Below are positions 33,091 through 44,949 of a DNA stretch of 64,000 nt, piece by piece. A model generated the notes under the pieces. That model did not search any database. It was given only the letters and a program-made list of their open reading frames with translations, and was not told the DNA's origin. Source of the DNA: Strigamia acuminata (Eukaryota; Arthropoda; Chilopoda; Geophilomorpha; Linotaeniidae); NCBI GenBank assembly GCA_949358305.1, contig OX442318.1, positions 9,902,517 to 9,966,516 on the forward strand, read 5' to 3'. Numbering within the stretch: position 1 is the first letter of the stretch; every line of letters starts with the position of its first letter. Both the position numbers and the translations under genes were made by a program.

Positions 33091-34228
33091 ATTTAGCAGA
33101 GGCGAACATATGTTTAGTCCATGTTTATTTACACATTACAACATCCCAAGCAAATCATTATTAGGTCATTACTACGCAACGCCATCTAACAGTAACAAAT
33201 TTCCGTACAAATCGGAGAATTAAGTAAATTTAAAAATTTGAATTTATACTGCTTTAATTAAAATATAGCCTAAATATACAGATATAAATATTTACGATGA
33301 ATAAAAACCAAAAATAAAAGAAGAAAATCATAAAAAATGCAGTTAAATCTATCCAATATATTCAATTTCAGCAAAATATCCAACTTCAATATTTCGACGG
33401 AAATCGATTATTATCCATGCGGGAGAACCCTCGCCTCACACGGCGAAGACGAAACTAAACTCCCGGTCAAAATTGAACCCCTCCCCCAAAAAAAAAAAAA
33501 AAAAATTTCAGATAAAAATTCGATTTTCTTTTTTCCAACAAAGAAAAAAATCTGTTTAAAAAAACCAATCTTATCCCCAATTTTCGTGTTTATCCATCAC
33601 AACATCTGTTCCTCACCTGTCGTTAATTTATGCAAGTCACAAGAATAAAAAAAAAATGGAGTGAAAACACACAAAGAAACCAAATTATTTTTCCCTTCGG
33701 TTCGGCCTTCTATCTACCCATCTTTTTTTTCCACGGTAGTTGTGAATGTAGACTTCGTGCAAACCTCCCTTTTCAAGAATTTACGGTTATGTGGAGAGGA
33801 ATGTGCGAGAGAAACGGAATAAAGCAACCCTCGAATAAATGAATACCGAGGCAGACGCTAATATAGCCGGAGCAAACACTTTCTTATACAACTTACCTCT
33901 TTAAAAATAACCCTCTTCTAGCAGTGTAAACAGTCTAAGTCGCGAGTCTTCACAAACACAATTTTCTCCTCTTGTCTGTAAGCAGCGCCGTTCAAAACTG
34001 AGTTAAAACTGAGCCTAAATTTACGACAACATTGTGAAGAAGGAAAAAAAAATCTCTTCTATGTTAACCCTTACTCATTTTATACAGTATATTATATAAA
34101 ATTACACTGCACTTCTCCCATTTTTCTAAATCAAATGTTGGGAGTTTTTATTTCAAAAATACAAGTAATACTGTCAATTCTTTTATTGAGCTAGGGATGC
34201 TAATTGAACGAGATATCTATTACAATGA
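33091..34228. other. No gene recognised
   Basis: AT-rich unique sequence with an A run at about 33487-33504. Confidence 0.45.
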
Positions 34229-34655
34229 GGGTCTAAATTGACCAAAACGACTAAATTTAATATCTATATTGAACAAATCGACTAAAATAAATGTCTAAAT
34301 TGAACAAAACGACTAAAATAAATGTCTAAATTGAACAAAACGACTAAAATAAATGTCTAAATTGAACAAAACGACTAAAATAAATGTCTAAATTGAACAA
34401 AACGACTAAAATAAATGTCTGAATTGAACAAAACGACTAAAATAAATGTCTAAATTGAACAAAACGACTAAAATAAATGTCTAAATTGAACAAAACGACT
34501 AAAATAAATGTCTAAATTGAACAAAACGACTAAAATAAATGTCTAAATTGAACAAAACGACTAAAATAAATGTCTAAATTGAACAAAACGACTAAAATAA
34601 ATGTCTAAATAGAACAAAACGACTAAAATAAATGTTTAAATTGACCAAACCGATT
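34229..34655. repeat. Highly regular minisatellite, 31-bp unit x~14
   Basis: GTCTAAATTGAACAAAACGA plus CTAAAATAAAT repeats with almost no change in the middle, while the first two and the last unit are diverged. That pattern means recent expansion from the middle of the array. Confidence 0.95.
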
Positions 34656-35424
34656 TTAATTCAATATCTAAATCTAAGTTTTGTCTTTAGAACATTTACG
34701 GTAAAATAAAATAAAAAATTTAAACTTTCTGAATCATTTCTGATCGTTTTCTTTTAATATCTCCCAATACAGTAATTGGAAATTCCTCTTATTTAATTTT
34801 ACTTTTCCAGCAATATTTGCTCACAAAGAAAAAGACATGTATCAACTATTTCCCCAATAAATTGCTTCAATTTAATATTAAAATTAGATCAATATTGGAA
34901 TCATTTGTCTTTTCCAGCACTAATGACATTTGAATTCCAAACTGAAGGCTTTTTAACAGACCACTTCAACAAGAGTCAAAATGAAACCCACTACAGTTAC
35001 AAGCCCTGTTTTTCCAGTAAAAACCTTCAGGACATTTTTTTTGATTTTGTGATTTTTCCAATAAATTTAATAAAAAATATTTCGTCATAACCCAAAAGAA
35101 AAAAAAAATCAAAATTAAAAAAAAATATATCCAAAAAAAAACCCAATAAAAAACCCCCAAACCCCCTCCCCCACCGACCCCCCAAGGAAAAATGTCATCT
35201 TGTACAGAAATGATTCACGAACTTTCTGGTTCAGTGTAGAAGGCGTCAATTAAGCGACCCTTTCAAAAAGACTGCAATTCTATGTCAGTGACCATTCGGT
35301 GAGAATTTATGGCCCTTGGGACTGGGATGGTGTCGAGGTCACCCTCTTTCAGTCAGCTCACTTGTCACTAGATTTCGTTTTAACATTGTTTTCTATGACG
35401 CACTCAATCCATTATTAAGTGTAA
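34656..35424. other. No gene recognised
   Basis: AT-rich unique sequence with A-rich and C-rich runs at 35090-35185. Confidence 0.45.
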
Positions 35425-35713
35425 TACAGTCGAAGCTCATTATAACGAACCGCAATATAACGAATTTCTTGTTACAACGAATACTTAAAAATGGTTGGTT
35501 GGCCATAGAAAACCACGTTATAAATTTTGATATAACAAACTTTCGTTACAACGAACCAATTGCTCAGATAACTTAGAATAATAACAGCATATTAACATAC
35601 AGCAAAGCATTATTACTAACAATGAACAGAGAGAAAAAAGGCTTAGTCTAGGTTTAACATGGGAATTCTGGAAAAGCATCCCTTGTGATTCGTTATAACG
35701 AGGCTCGACTGTA
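35425..35713. mobile_element. Pogo-ended MITE with an internal insertion
   Basis: Left end TACAGTCGAAGCTCATTATA and right end ATTCGTTATAACGAGGCTCG. About 110 bp of unrelated sequence (near 35570-35680) interrupts the right half. Confidence 0.82.
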
Positions 35714-35754
35714 GTTACAAATAATAATTAATACTGCAATCGCAAATTGAATAA

Positions 35755-35815
35755 ACTTATAACTTATAAATTATAACTTATAACTTATAGGTCATAAATC
35801 TATAAGTTAAAAGTT
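35755..35815. repeat. AACTTATA-type short tandem repeat
   Basis: Several AACTTATAAATTATAACTT units in a row, partly palindromic. Confidence 0.75.
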
Positions 35816-36380
35816 AAAATTAAAATTTACATTAAAAATAAATAAATACCAAAGAAAGGAAAAAGTTTTGTGAGTTATATTATAAAGGAGGGTGAAAAAA
35901 ATGATTCGTTTAAAACTTGCTTCATTTGCACAATCAATAGTAACCAAGTCAAGAACAAACGGTTGCAACCCAATGGGGCTCTGCAGTCAAGTCAGGAACA
36001 AATCGACTTCTCCGAAACAGAGAGAAGAAATAATGGATTTCTTCGGTGTGCCTACAATTCCAACATGCACTTCCAAATCACAAACCTTAACCAAACAAAA
36101 GTGACACGAACCAAACCAAAAGACAAATCAACTGAGAATATTTTCCAAAAAACTTTTTAGACACAATCCACCTTTCAAATTGCTTGTAAACATCATTATT
36201 TATTCACTAGACACTCCAATGCAGTGGGATGGTGTTATACAAGTCAAGAAATGTGTGTTTATGGGCAAGTGTGGATTACGGTGCATCAGCGCTTCTTGAG
36301 CTGTGCTCCGCAGAGAAACATCTCCAGGGGCTCCCAGCGCAAACACCTACATAGGCTCCGCGAAGATTGACATTATATTA
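35816..36380. other. No gene recognised
   Basis: AT-rich unique sequence. Two overlapping short frames near 35870-36160 have no domain. Confidence 0.45.
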
Positions 36381-36731
36381 CCTTGTTCGTACCAGAAAGT
36401 TTGGGCTAGCCCAAAGTTTAAATCTGGTTCTGGCCTGATATTGGCTTAAAAAGTTCAGGCTAGAGCGTTCGCACCAAAAAGCAAAAAGCCACATACCTAG
36501 ACTAGCATGCAGCCAATGGACAATCAACTGACTATGTTACGCACAGAATTGTAGAAAGTGACCTTGGCAGTTATCTAGTTCTTTGGCAATTATCTAGTTC
36601 ATACAACTGGATTAGAATTATCTAGTTTAACAATTTTTAAACTAGAAAATTTTGGGCAAGATGCGTTCACACAAAAAACCAGAACTAGATTTAAACTTTG
36701 GGCTAGCCCAAACTTTCTGGCGCGAACAAGG
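36381..36731. mobile_element. 351-bp MITE with ~48-bp inverted repeats
   Basis: CCTTGTTCGTACCAGAAAGT and TTTGGGCTAGCCCAAAGTTT at the left are mirrored at the right, the arms differing at few positions. The arms themselves contain the palindrome TTGGGCTAGCCCAA. The flanks read TTA (left) and TTTTA (right), which allows but does not prove a 3-bp duplication. An internal ATTATCTAGTT motif repeats three times near 36570-36630. Confidence 0.8.
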
Positions 36732-37306
36732 TTTTATACTATGTTCACACAAACAAATCTAGATTGGCTGGATCTAGATCTGCCCGATCAGATCCAACTG
36801 AACGGAGTTCAAATATTCACCCAGATTCTGTTGTGTTCACACCAAAGTTGATTCAATCAGTAAATCAATGTTTAATTATTATCGAATTGTTCGGATTCTT
36901 CCAAAGTTTGTCTGAATCTTTCTCTGGCTTCAATTTCTGATTTTCATTAGTCAAATCTAATCCTGTTATGATTAATGGAAAGTAGCAAAGTTTGGCAAAC
37001 TAAAATTACATGTAAATTTGCTGCAAAATATTAAGTTTTAGCTGCATCCGCAAATTTATGTAAATTTGTTGTCGGTTTATTCGATCAAATTGAATTTGCA
37101 ACGGTTTTTTTTATAATTTTATTTTGTTACACAGTGTACGGCGAAAAGCAATAAATCAATAGGGATATTCAGAAACTACTTCCCACTTTGCATTTGCTGC
37201 CCTTATCGCATACCCAGACACCTGAACGTCTTCATCCCCCCATGACGCAATGACCAACAACTGCATTCTTACGTAACAAATTTTACGCATTTCAGAACAC
37301 ACATTG
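36732..37306. other. No gene recognised
   Basis: AT-rich unique sequence. Confidence 0.45.
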
Positions 37307-37547
37307 ATTGGACAAGCCTTAAATAACATCATTTATTTGTTGATGTCATACAATTGCGTAATGGAAATATTGTGGAAATACACCTTTTCATATCATTAAA
37401 AATTTACAGTACTGGAAATATGATAGAAATATAACTTTCCATACATGTACTTTCCATACACATTTCCACTATACGGAAAGACGATCATTTACAGCTATAT
37501 TTCCATTATACTTTCCATATGGAAATCTCATTTTTTGCAGTGATGAA
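37307..37547 (+). repeat. Two adjoining dispersed repeat fragments
   Basis: 37307-37357 matches 19948-19998. 37356-37547, rich in GGAAATAT/ATTTCCA motifs on both strands, matches 46790-46964 through TTTACAGTACTGGAAATATG and GGAAAGACGATCATTTAC. The second has the look of a foldback element. Confidence 0.75.
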
Positions 37548-38780
37548 TGTGCCTGTACTATGTCTGCCGTGTGATCGAAGTAATGACAACCGTTAAGTCC
37601 AACGGTGAATGGCCACTTTTAAGATTAAAATCCTGTTTAGTTTAAAATTTGCCTCCCCTATATAAAATCAATACAACATTGTGTTATCATTTCTAGAATT
37701 CCAATTTCCTCTCTATTATCCATGAAGTATTTATAATTCACCATGTTTGCAAAACTCGTTGTCGGTTCGATGTTGCTTTGTGAATTTTTATTGGTCATTA
37801 TCTGTGATTTTGCCTTTTTATGTGGAAATCATTTCCACAATGGATTTATGGAGATATCTCTAAACAGATATCTCTTGTGGGAACCATGAAAGGTTAAATT
37901 CTTGCGATTACATCGTTGATGCGTTCTCGCTAGGTGCTTTAAGCAGTGCTTCACACCTGACGCCTAAAAGGGTTAAATAAAACAGGAGAATGTATAGTGC
38001 AACTAAACCAATCAAAAAAATCCAAAAAAAACAACAACAACTAAAAGATCGACAAGAGATAAAGTGCATTTTCAGACCTCCTCCTACATTAACTGTAAAA
38101 AAAATCTTTATAAATTAAATTAAGTCGACTTTTTTCCACTCATACAATTACAAGGCAATTTAAACGCGTTAATTCAATTTTACCTATAAAACCCGAAAAC
38201 AAACACGCGAGAAATAGAAGGCAACACTAAAATCATTATCATTCTAGCACGCAAAGAAAACATCACTCTTGAAGGGAAAAAAAAACTCATCAAAACTATG
38301 CATTTTAAGCTGGTTTTGTCTATATCATATCCAATATTTGAGAGGAAAATTCTTTTGACCATGTAAACACCAGTTTTTGCTAAAAGACTTAAAAACTGTA
38401 GCAATCCTGAGAACTTTTCCACTAAGCAAATAAAATGCATAAACTACTGCAGCTCGTCCAGTTAAAGACAAAAGAATTGATAGGACACGGTTTCGTGGTC
38501 CATATTCCTATTGGAAATCAAGACCAAGTCAGCTTTTGCCCTTTTGCTCCGAGGTTTCATGTATCAGAAACTCGATGACAGTTATCCCACTCCATATAGT
38601 ATACCAAGTGCGACCAGAAAATATGGTTGAAAAAAGAAACCACTCGGTTGAGTTGATCCCAGTTCCCCCGTTTGCCGGACGGGTTTCGCAGGGCACCCAG
38701 TGGGAGACACCGCGCATGTTCAATATCTGCTTCCCATGCTTTGCCGATGTCACTGACAACTAAAATTAGTCTATAAGACG
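37548..38780. other. No gene recognised
   Basis: Unique sequence without a supported gene. Confidence 0.45.
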
Positions 38781-38922
38781 CTAGCTGCATTCAAAAATTA
38801 AAATAACAATTTTAGTTTAAGTGTATTTTAAGTTTTAGCATGGGATTAAACTGGAAATGATGTCATTTTTAGTTTAAAATTGAAGTAAAACACAAAATAT
38901 TTTAGTTTTTGAATGCAGCTAG
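38781..38922. mobile_element. 142-bp MITE with CTAGCTGCATTCAAAAA ends, complete copy
   Basis: Inverted ends CTAGCTGCATTCAAAAA enclose an AT-rich core. Partial copies at 10974-11046 and 23611-23693 define the family. No target duplication is evident. Confidence 0.82.
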
Positions 38923-39426
38923 TGTTTCGACCGAGTTAAGACAAAGTCGCCACGTTTTTTCGACTGCGTCCACCTCACGTTGAAAGTTTTTCCCTTTTTT
39001 TTCCTGACAAAGGAGGCAAGTGCCCCTCTTGACCTAACCTTACCAGTTTTTTTAAACGAATCTCCCTCTAGACAGTAATAGTCGGTGACGAAATGAATAG
39101 ATCCTGTTAAGACATGCCCCAATAGAGGAAATCTGAAGAGCAGGAAACCTACTGTTCGCACCTGGTATCTTGATGCTAAATTCAAACTGCGCATCACATT
39201 CTGCACCTGCATTTAACGTGGCGAAAATCCTTTGTTTACCAACTACTTTTGAATTCAATCTCGACTATTTTTGTTACACTCTTTCGACAAATTCCAAATT
39301 GGTTGCGAAGTTGATTCGCCTTCCGTTCAGTTCTAGCTAAACGTTGCTTTATAAATTCTATATGAAAATCTCACAAGTCAGCAGAGAAAAAAAGTCAACC
39401 TTCAGGTCTAAGGTAAAAACACACAC
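38923..39426. other. No gene; dispersed repeat fragment at 39155-39206
   Basis: The fragment matches 7663-7712. The rest is unique. Confidence 0.5.
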
Positions 39427-39856
39427 TATACTCGAGTTGCACTCAAAAAGGCACCTCACAATGTGTACTCCCATTGGTCGAGCCAGTTTACTGGTGTAGT
39501 GATCCGGAAAAGTAGACCCAAACACCAGAATTGCATTACAACGTACAGACATTGCAATCGATTGCTTAGGCAACGGCCTAAAATTCAAACTTCCAGACGA
39601 TGTAAGCAATAAACACAACAAACATGAGTTTGACATTTTTTAATGTGTGAAACTTCATTTTAATGATGGAAATAACGTTTTTTATTAAATAAAATCAAAA
39701 TAACATAAACTAAATTAGTCATAACAATTACAACAATAAATAAAAAACAAAACTACTTCTCCTAGTAGTAGTATACAGTCTGGAGTTTGTAGTAAACTGG
39801 CTCGACCAATGGGAGTACACATTGTGAGGTGCCTCTTTGAGTGCAACTCGAGTATA
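39427..39856. mobile_element. TATACTC-family MITE, 430-bp class, copy 2
   Basis: Same ends and interior as 29973-30402, differing at scattered single bases. The length is the same, 430 bp. Confidence 0.92.
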
Positions 39857-41106
39857 GTTTATTCTTTTGTATTCAGAAAAGAGGGGAAAACACTTCCAGA
39901 AAAGGGGTCAAAACACTACATCACATCGCAACATCTGTTTGCAATTTTCCCTTCAATTTCCCCCAAACCAATTTCCAAATTTGTTTTACAGTACAAAATT
40001 CCATAGTTTTCACATTGCTTAAATTTCTCCATAAACATGAAATACCCTCTGAGCATGCGCAATGACATTCTCACATTTTCACCTTGACTTACAGTTAGAC
40101 TCTTCCTCCCTTTTCTGATTCTCCTTAATGATGAACTGCAATAACTCATTCATTTGACTTGCATTGACTTGAAAAAGGAGTTACATAACTGCGGTAGTTC
40201 TTCTGGAAACCATCCAACCGTCTGATGTAATAGCGAGCACCTTTCAGAAAAAGCTCCAAATCTTAAATTTTCACTTACGGCAAACCGCTTTACCAACTTT
40301 TGGCAATTGGAACAACAACCATAGTCAATCAAACATCTAACATCTCTGCTTTAAAAAATAGGCCTTTTTTGCTGTGGATCGATTAGAAGACCACGATGAG
40401 ATGTGCCCCACTCCACCTTTGAGACATTTTCTGAATGATAGATTTCGCCATGGACACAGCTTTTGCTTGGCATTTGCCATCTCATCACAGCTACTTCAAC
40501 CCCATTTCTTATGGCTCAATAAATTGAGTCTAGCTTCATATCTGCCAGCTAGATCCGATTTTTAAGCGCAGTGATAATATTTCACTTGCCTTTTTACGGT
40601 GTATATAGGCTTAGTGTAAGTTTCTTCTCTTTTCGCGATAACACAAACAACCGGGTTTATGATGTAGCAGACATACATTCAAATGTTTACTTAGCACCTT
40701 TTATTCACTTTATTTTTGTGGATATAACCAAACAATTTCTCTTTTCTTGTTTACTGTAAAGCTTTACACAGCAGAAGAAACATATTTCCATTAATGCTTT
40801 TGTTTAAGAACAAATCTTCCAATAGCAAACTGCCATCACTATCCAGTTGAGAGATAGCAACAGAATGGCTGAAAATATAAACAAAGTTGGTGATGAGACT
40901 TAAAAAGGAACCTCTCAGAGGCAGAAAGATGTAATTTTTAGATGCTTTAATGCACTTTTTGTGTAGAAATATGCAAGTGCTGCTTAACATCAGCACTTTA
41001 AATACCAACAGTTCTGTGGGACAATTATCACCCCATTCCCAGCCTTGATTAGCCAATTTCTTTAACTTTAGGAAAAACTTGAAATAATCATTACCGGTAT
41101 GTGCAT
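39857..41106. other. No gene recognised
   Basis: Unique sequence; short frames carry no domain. Confidence 0.45.
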
Positions 41107-41295
41107 TTAATCTGGTGAACTAAAAGTACCCTTTGTTACTTTCTTTCGTTTTGTTCCTTTTAGTCGGCGGATACGACGTCGAAAACGTCGTCGCTTGCAA
41201 AAAGATACTTCAGCAAAAGGGACCAATGGCGGCACTTTGCTTGCTTTTGAGATAGTGATACGATATGCACATGCGTCATGCATTAGGTGTCACTT
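41107..41295 (+). repeat. Dispersed repeat, copy 2 of 3
   Basis: It shares its left half with 24703-24832 and its right half, including GAGATAGTGATACGAT and CATGCGTCATGCATTAG, with 58487-58600. Confidence 0.75.
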
Positions 41296-41393
41296 TAGGT
41301 GGTTCAATTTCAAATTGAAAAACCGATTCTCTCGATTTTCCCTGGTGGAAATGACGCAAATTTTTTATAATCGGATTATTGGAAACGCGATTC

Positions 41394-41763
41394 TATACTC
41401 TGTCTCGATACAGCGTTGTCCTAATTCAAGCCGTATCACTGGTGTAGTGGCACAAAAAAGTAGTCCATAACACCAGAATTGTAATCTAACTAGGCAAAAC
41501 AACCAATAAAAAACTAAACCTTTGTTAACCTGCCAAAAGAAACCAAAAACCTATGCTCACATTGTTTGATTGATTAAAAGGGAAAAAAACTTATTTTAGC
41601 AAATAAAATAAATATTTTATTACCAGTTAAATAAAATCCATCCTTCTAATCACTAAAATTCATTGAAATAAACAGAACTACTTTTCCGCAGTAGAGCACA
41701 GTTAGGCGTAATCCGGCTCAACCAATTGGGAAATAGGACAACGTTGTATCGGGACAGAGTATA
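41394..41763. mobile_element. TATACTC-family MITE, 370-bp class
   Basis: Ends TATACTCTGTCTCGATACA and its near complement. It shares CACTGGTGTAGTG, AAGTAG and ACACCAGAATTG with the 430-bp class, in the same order, though the outer arm sequence differs. Confidence 0.85.
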
Positions 41764-41892
41764 TAATCAAGTTTTAACGCGTAAATTAACCGAAAGTTAT
41801 GTATTTATTTGCCTAGTTTTCCTATACGACAATTAAAGTGCAATCATTCAAAGATATATTTCCCTTCTTTTTTTTTTTAAGTTAAACGCACC

Positions 41893-42063
41893 TACAGTCT
41901 GTTTCAAAAGTATAAACACACCAGTTTTTTGGAGTATTTTCAAGTTTAATTAACAAATATTTTTTTGACCAAACATAATACATTTCCTAATAGTATTTTA
42001 CATATTCTGTACATTTTTTATGACAATCGGTTGATTAGATCATAAATTATCACAGGTTTCAGG
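41893..42063 (+). mobile_element. Solitary inverted-repeat arm of the Tc1/mariner family
   Basis: TACAGTCTGTTTCAAAAGTA through ATTATCACAGGTTTCAGG matches the reverse complement of 9605-9778 almost base for base. The inner core and the rest of the element are missing. The tip CAGTCTG is intact and preceded by TA, unlike the left tip of the complete element. Confidence 0.9.
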
Positions 42064-44622
42064 TATTAAGTGTATTAAGTGAGTTGTATTCCAGTCAGTT
42101 TCCACTCCCAAAGAGTGAGTACTAACCGACCGTTAAACTATTTTCCTTGACTGACTGTGATCGTGCACTCGGCCATCTTGTGACCCAGCTTAGGCAAAAG
42201 AGATGGCATCGCTTTGACATTCTGTCACACCAATAGAAACGTCGGGCCAAGGTAGCCTGACTCCGAATCGACCCGCGTCTTTTCCTTGCGCACTTGACAA
42301 AATAAAGACCAGACTACACACACAGTCCTGTGAAAAATAAAAGAAAACAGAAATACGACACCTCACAATTCTATTCAGAATTTAACAAGAAAAATTCTTC
42401 AAATATTTAAATTTATGTCGAGTAAATATTCAACACAATTGAATTCGTTGAATTTTTTGTTGGCTGGCTTGTTTGTTTGTAATATCTCTCCTTAACAACC
42501 CTCTTTAGAATACCCATAACCCATCTCAGTTTCAAAGGATCCGCGTGAAATATTGGCTATTGCATTGCTCTTCACACAGGGCTCGATTTGAATAGCAAAA
42601 TAGTGAAAACAAACTCAAGATGTGGAAACTGATTCAAGGCGAACTCTTCAGATGCAAAGAGAAAGAAGAAAACCGGGGCGAATTGGCGAGTGGACCAGAC
42701 AATCACACCGAAATCTTGGTGGAAGAGAATGCCCATTTGCATCTCATCTTCTCCTCCTCTCTCGTATCCAAACTACTAAAAAACTCATCACTACAGTTGA
42801 ACAACAATTCCTTCGGAAAAGACAAACTTAATTCACTCTCTTTCCGCAAATTCTTCTTGCTTAATCTTTTTAACCAATGGCAAAGAAATGAACGTGTCGA
42901 CGTAGGCATACAGCTTGAAAGTTCGCAAAGTCGATTTATCACTAATTTTGATTAAAACTTATTATTTTATTTACTAATTTTCTAATTTTCTGGATTCGCG
43001 AAATAAAACACTTATTTGAAATCTCGCAATTTAAATGAAACTATTTTTACTAAAAAACTGATTGAAATTCTAACTTATCTGGAAATTTTCTGAAGACGAA
43101 ATAAAACCATGCTTTTAACATAAAGATAAGATTTATTGTAACATTATTTGGGGTTTACATATATAAAATCAGGAATAAAGTTCAAACAAGATAATTCGTG
43201 ACACAAAACCGGACTTCCGTATGCGCGACATACAATCTTGTACAGAAAAACACCGCCTGGATGATGGCTTCCCCGCACGACACCAAACATGAACGCGCGC
43301 CCCGTACAACTAAAACTCGCTGGTTTTCACAACGTCTTTTTAGGTTAAGAACAAGTTTATTGTAATTTCTTGGGGATTAAATTTCAATATTCAAGGGAAC
43401 AAAGAGAATTTTAGCATAATTTATGACACTTTTAACCGACTTCCTGTTACGCGTCATTCGTCATCGCTCAAAACTCCTACTGAATGTTGGCTTCTCCACA
43501 CGGCAACATCTTATTCCACTCGAACACGCATGTCCCTGCTTTCTACTAAAATGCCAGTTTTTACACCAAAGGATTACATCAAAGCACAGCTCTTGGGATT
43601 TTCTGGGAACTTCGGTGTAGATAATGTCCGTTACTATTTATCAGGACGTTTACGGCCCATAATGTTGTTTGTGTTTTATCATTAAATAAAGCACACTACT
43701 GATGATGATCGCAAGATCGAAAGGCCTTTGGTGAAAACTAATTTCTCATTTTTTTTAATATTAGCGCCATTAATGTGGTTTGGTTCAATTCTAATTGAAA
43801 TGAACGTTTATTTCACAAAGCACTATCCTACCCCATTAGTCGGCTTCTGTATCAAGGCTATACTTATACATGCCCATGGGTGCCAAACCCACATGTTTAT
43901 AGAACCTAGCCACTTATCTTTACATTGTGTTGTAATATAATATAGATTAGTTTAATGCAGGAGCTTCATGGTATTATATCTAGAAAATTTATTGTTCTTG
44001 AAGTCCAAGGCGTTTTGTTTTTTTCAACCAAAAATTTGGGTGGCGGGAATAAAGACTGAATTTCTAGGTATATTACGACAAACTTCCAGCGTTGACAAAA
44101 TCGATATATCCAAATAACCGTTCATGTATCACATTTACTATCCCACAATCCTCTTCCCCCGTCTCTAATTGTATGAATAACAAATAAATAAGGTTACGTA
44201 GTTTGCTGCATTGAATCCAAGACGCTTATTATTATTAAGCGAATTCAATCTTCAAAAGACGAAAATATTTCTCCGTAAGTTGCTTAAAGAAGTGACTTGA
44301 AGAAGTGAATTCTCGATTAAACAGACTAAAATCTAAACTAAAAAGACGGCCACCTACAATACATGGTAACAATATCCGTATTACGCCAACTCTAACGTAC
44401 AAAAAGTCCGTACCTCGAAAACCGTCGATCGGATTGTGATGAAACTTGTTTTATTGGTTTCCCCCCCCATGGTTTCCTAACTGTTTCTAAACTTTCAAAC
44501 ACCTAGTACAGTCGCAGCAACAACTTAAATATATATTAGAATTCTCAAAACTTATCTTGAAAAACGGATGGAGTCGGATTTAGCGCAGATTCAGCAGACA
44601 CAAGAAAAACGCGCGTGTACAG
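42064..44622. other. No gene recognised
   Basis: 2.5 kb of unique DNA. 42150-42350 has moderate GC and an AATAAAG motif, and 43128-43370 has two TTTATTGTAA...TTGGGG segments that suggest an old direct repeat. Neither supports a gene. Confidence 0.4.
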
Positions 44623-44625
44623 TTA

Positions 44626-44946
44626 TGCTGGGCGCACACATACCGCGATTGCGTTGCCATTGCGCATGCGCAGGTGACGTCATTTCTTTCGCGCCGGTTC
44701 AAAATCTACTTTTGAAAATAGTACTTGTCCCAAGTACTATTTCGCTCGCGATTCATGTTGCAGCCAATCCCGTGAGCTGTGTGAAATGACGTCATTTCAT
44801 CAACATTTTCGGTTGCTGTGTGAAATGATCAGGAATGACATCATAACATTGAAATATCAACGCTGGAACAGCTATATGTGTGTAGCATTGCGTGCGATCC
44901 ACAGGGCGATTTCGCTTGCGAAATCGCGGTATGTGTGTGCCCAGCA
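44626..44946. mobile_element. PIF/Harbinger-like MITE with CRE sites, 321 bp
   Basis: Ends TGCTGGGCGCACACATACCG and TGCTGGGCACACACATACCG (reverse strand) are flanked by TTA on both sides (44623-44625, 44947-44949), the 3-bp TWA duplication of PIF/Harbinger. Two perfect TGACGTCA palindromes lie at 44675-44682 and 44787-44794. Confidence 0.82.
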
Positions 44947-44949
44947 TTA

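Noticed and set aside
34229-34655. Possible CRISPR-like array
   Set aside because: Units are contiguous 31-bp tandem repeats without distinct spacers, in eukaryotic DNA. It is a minisatellite.
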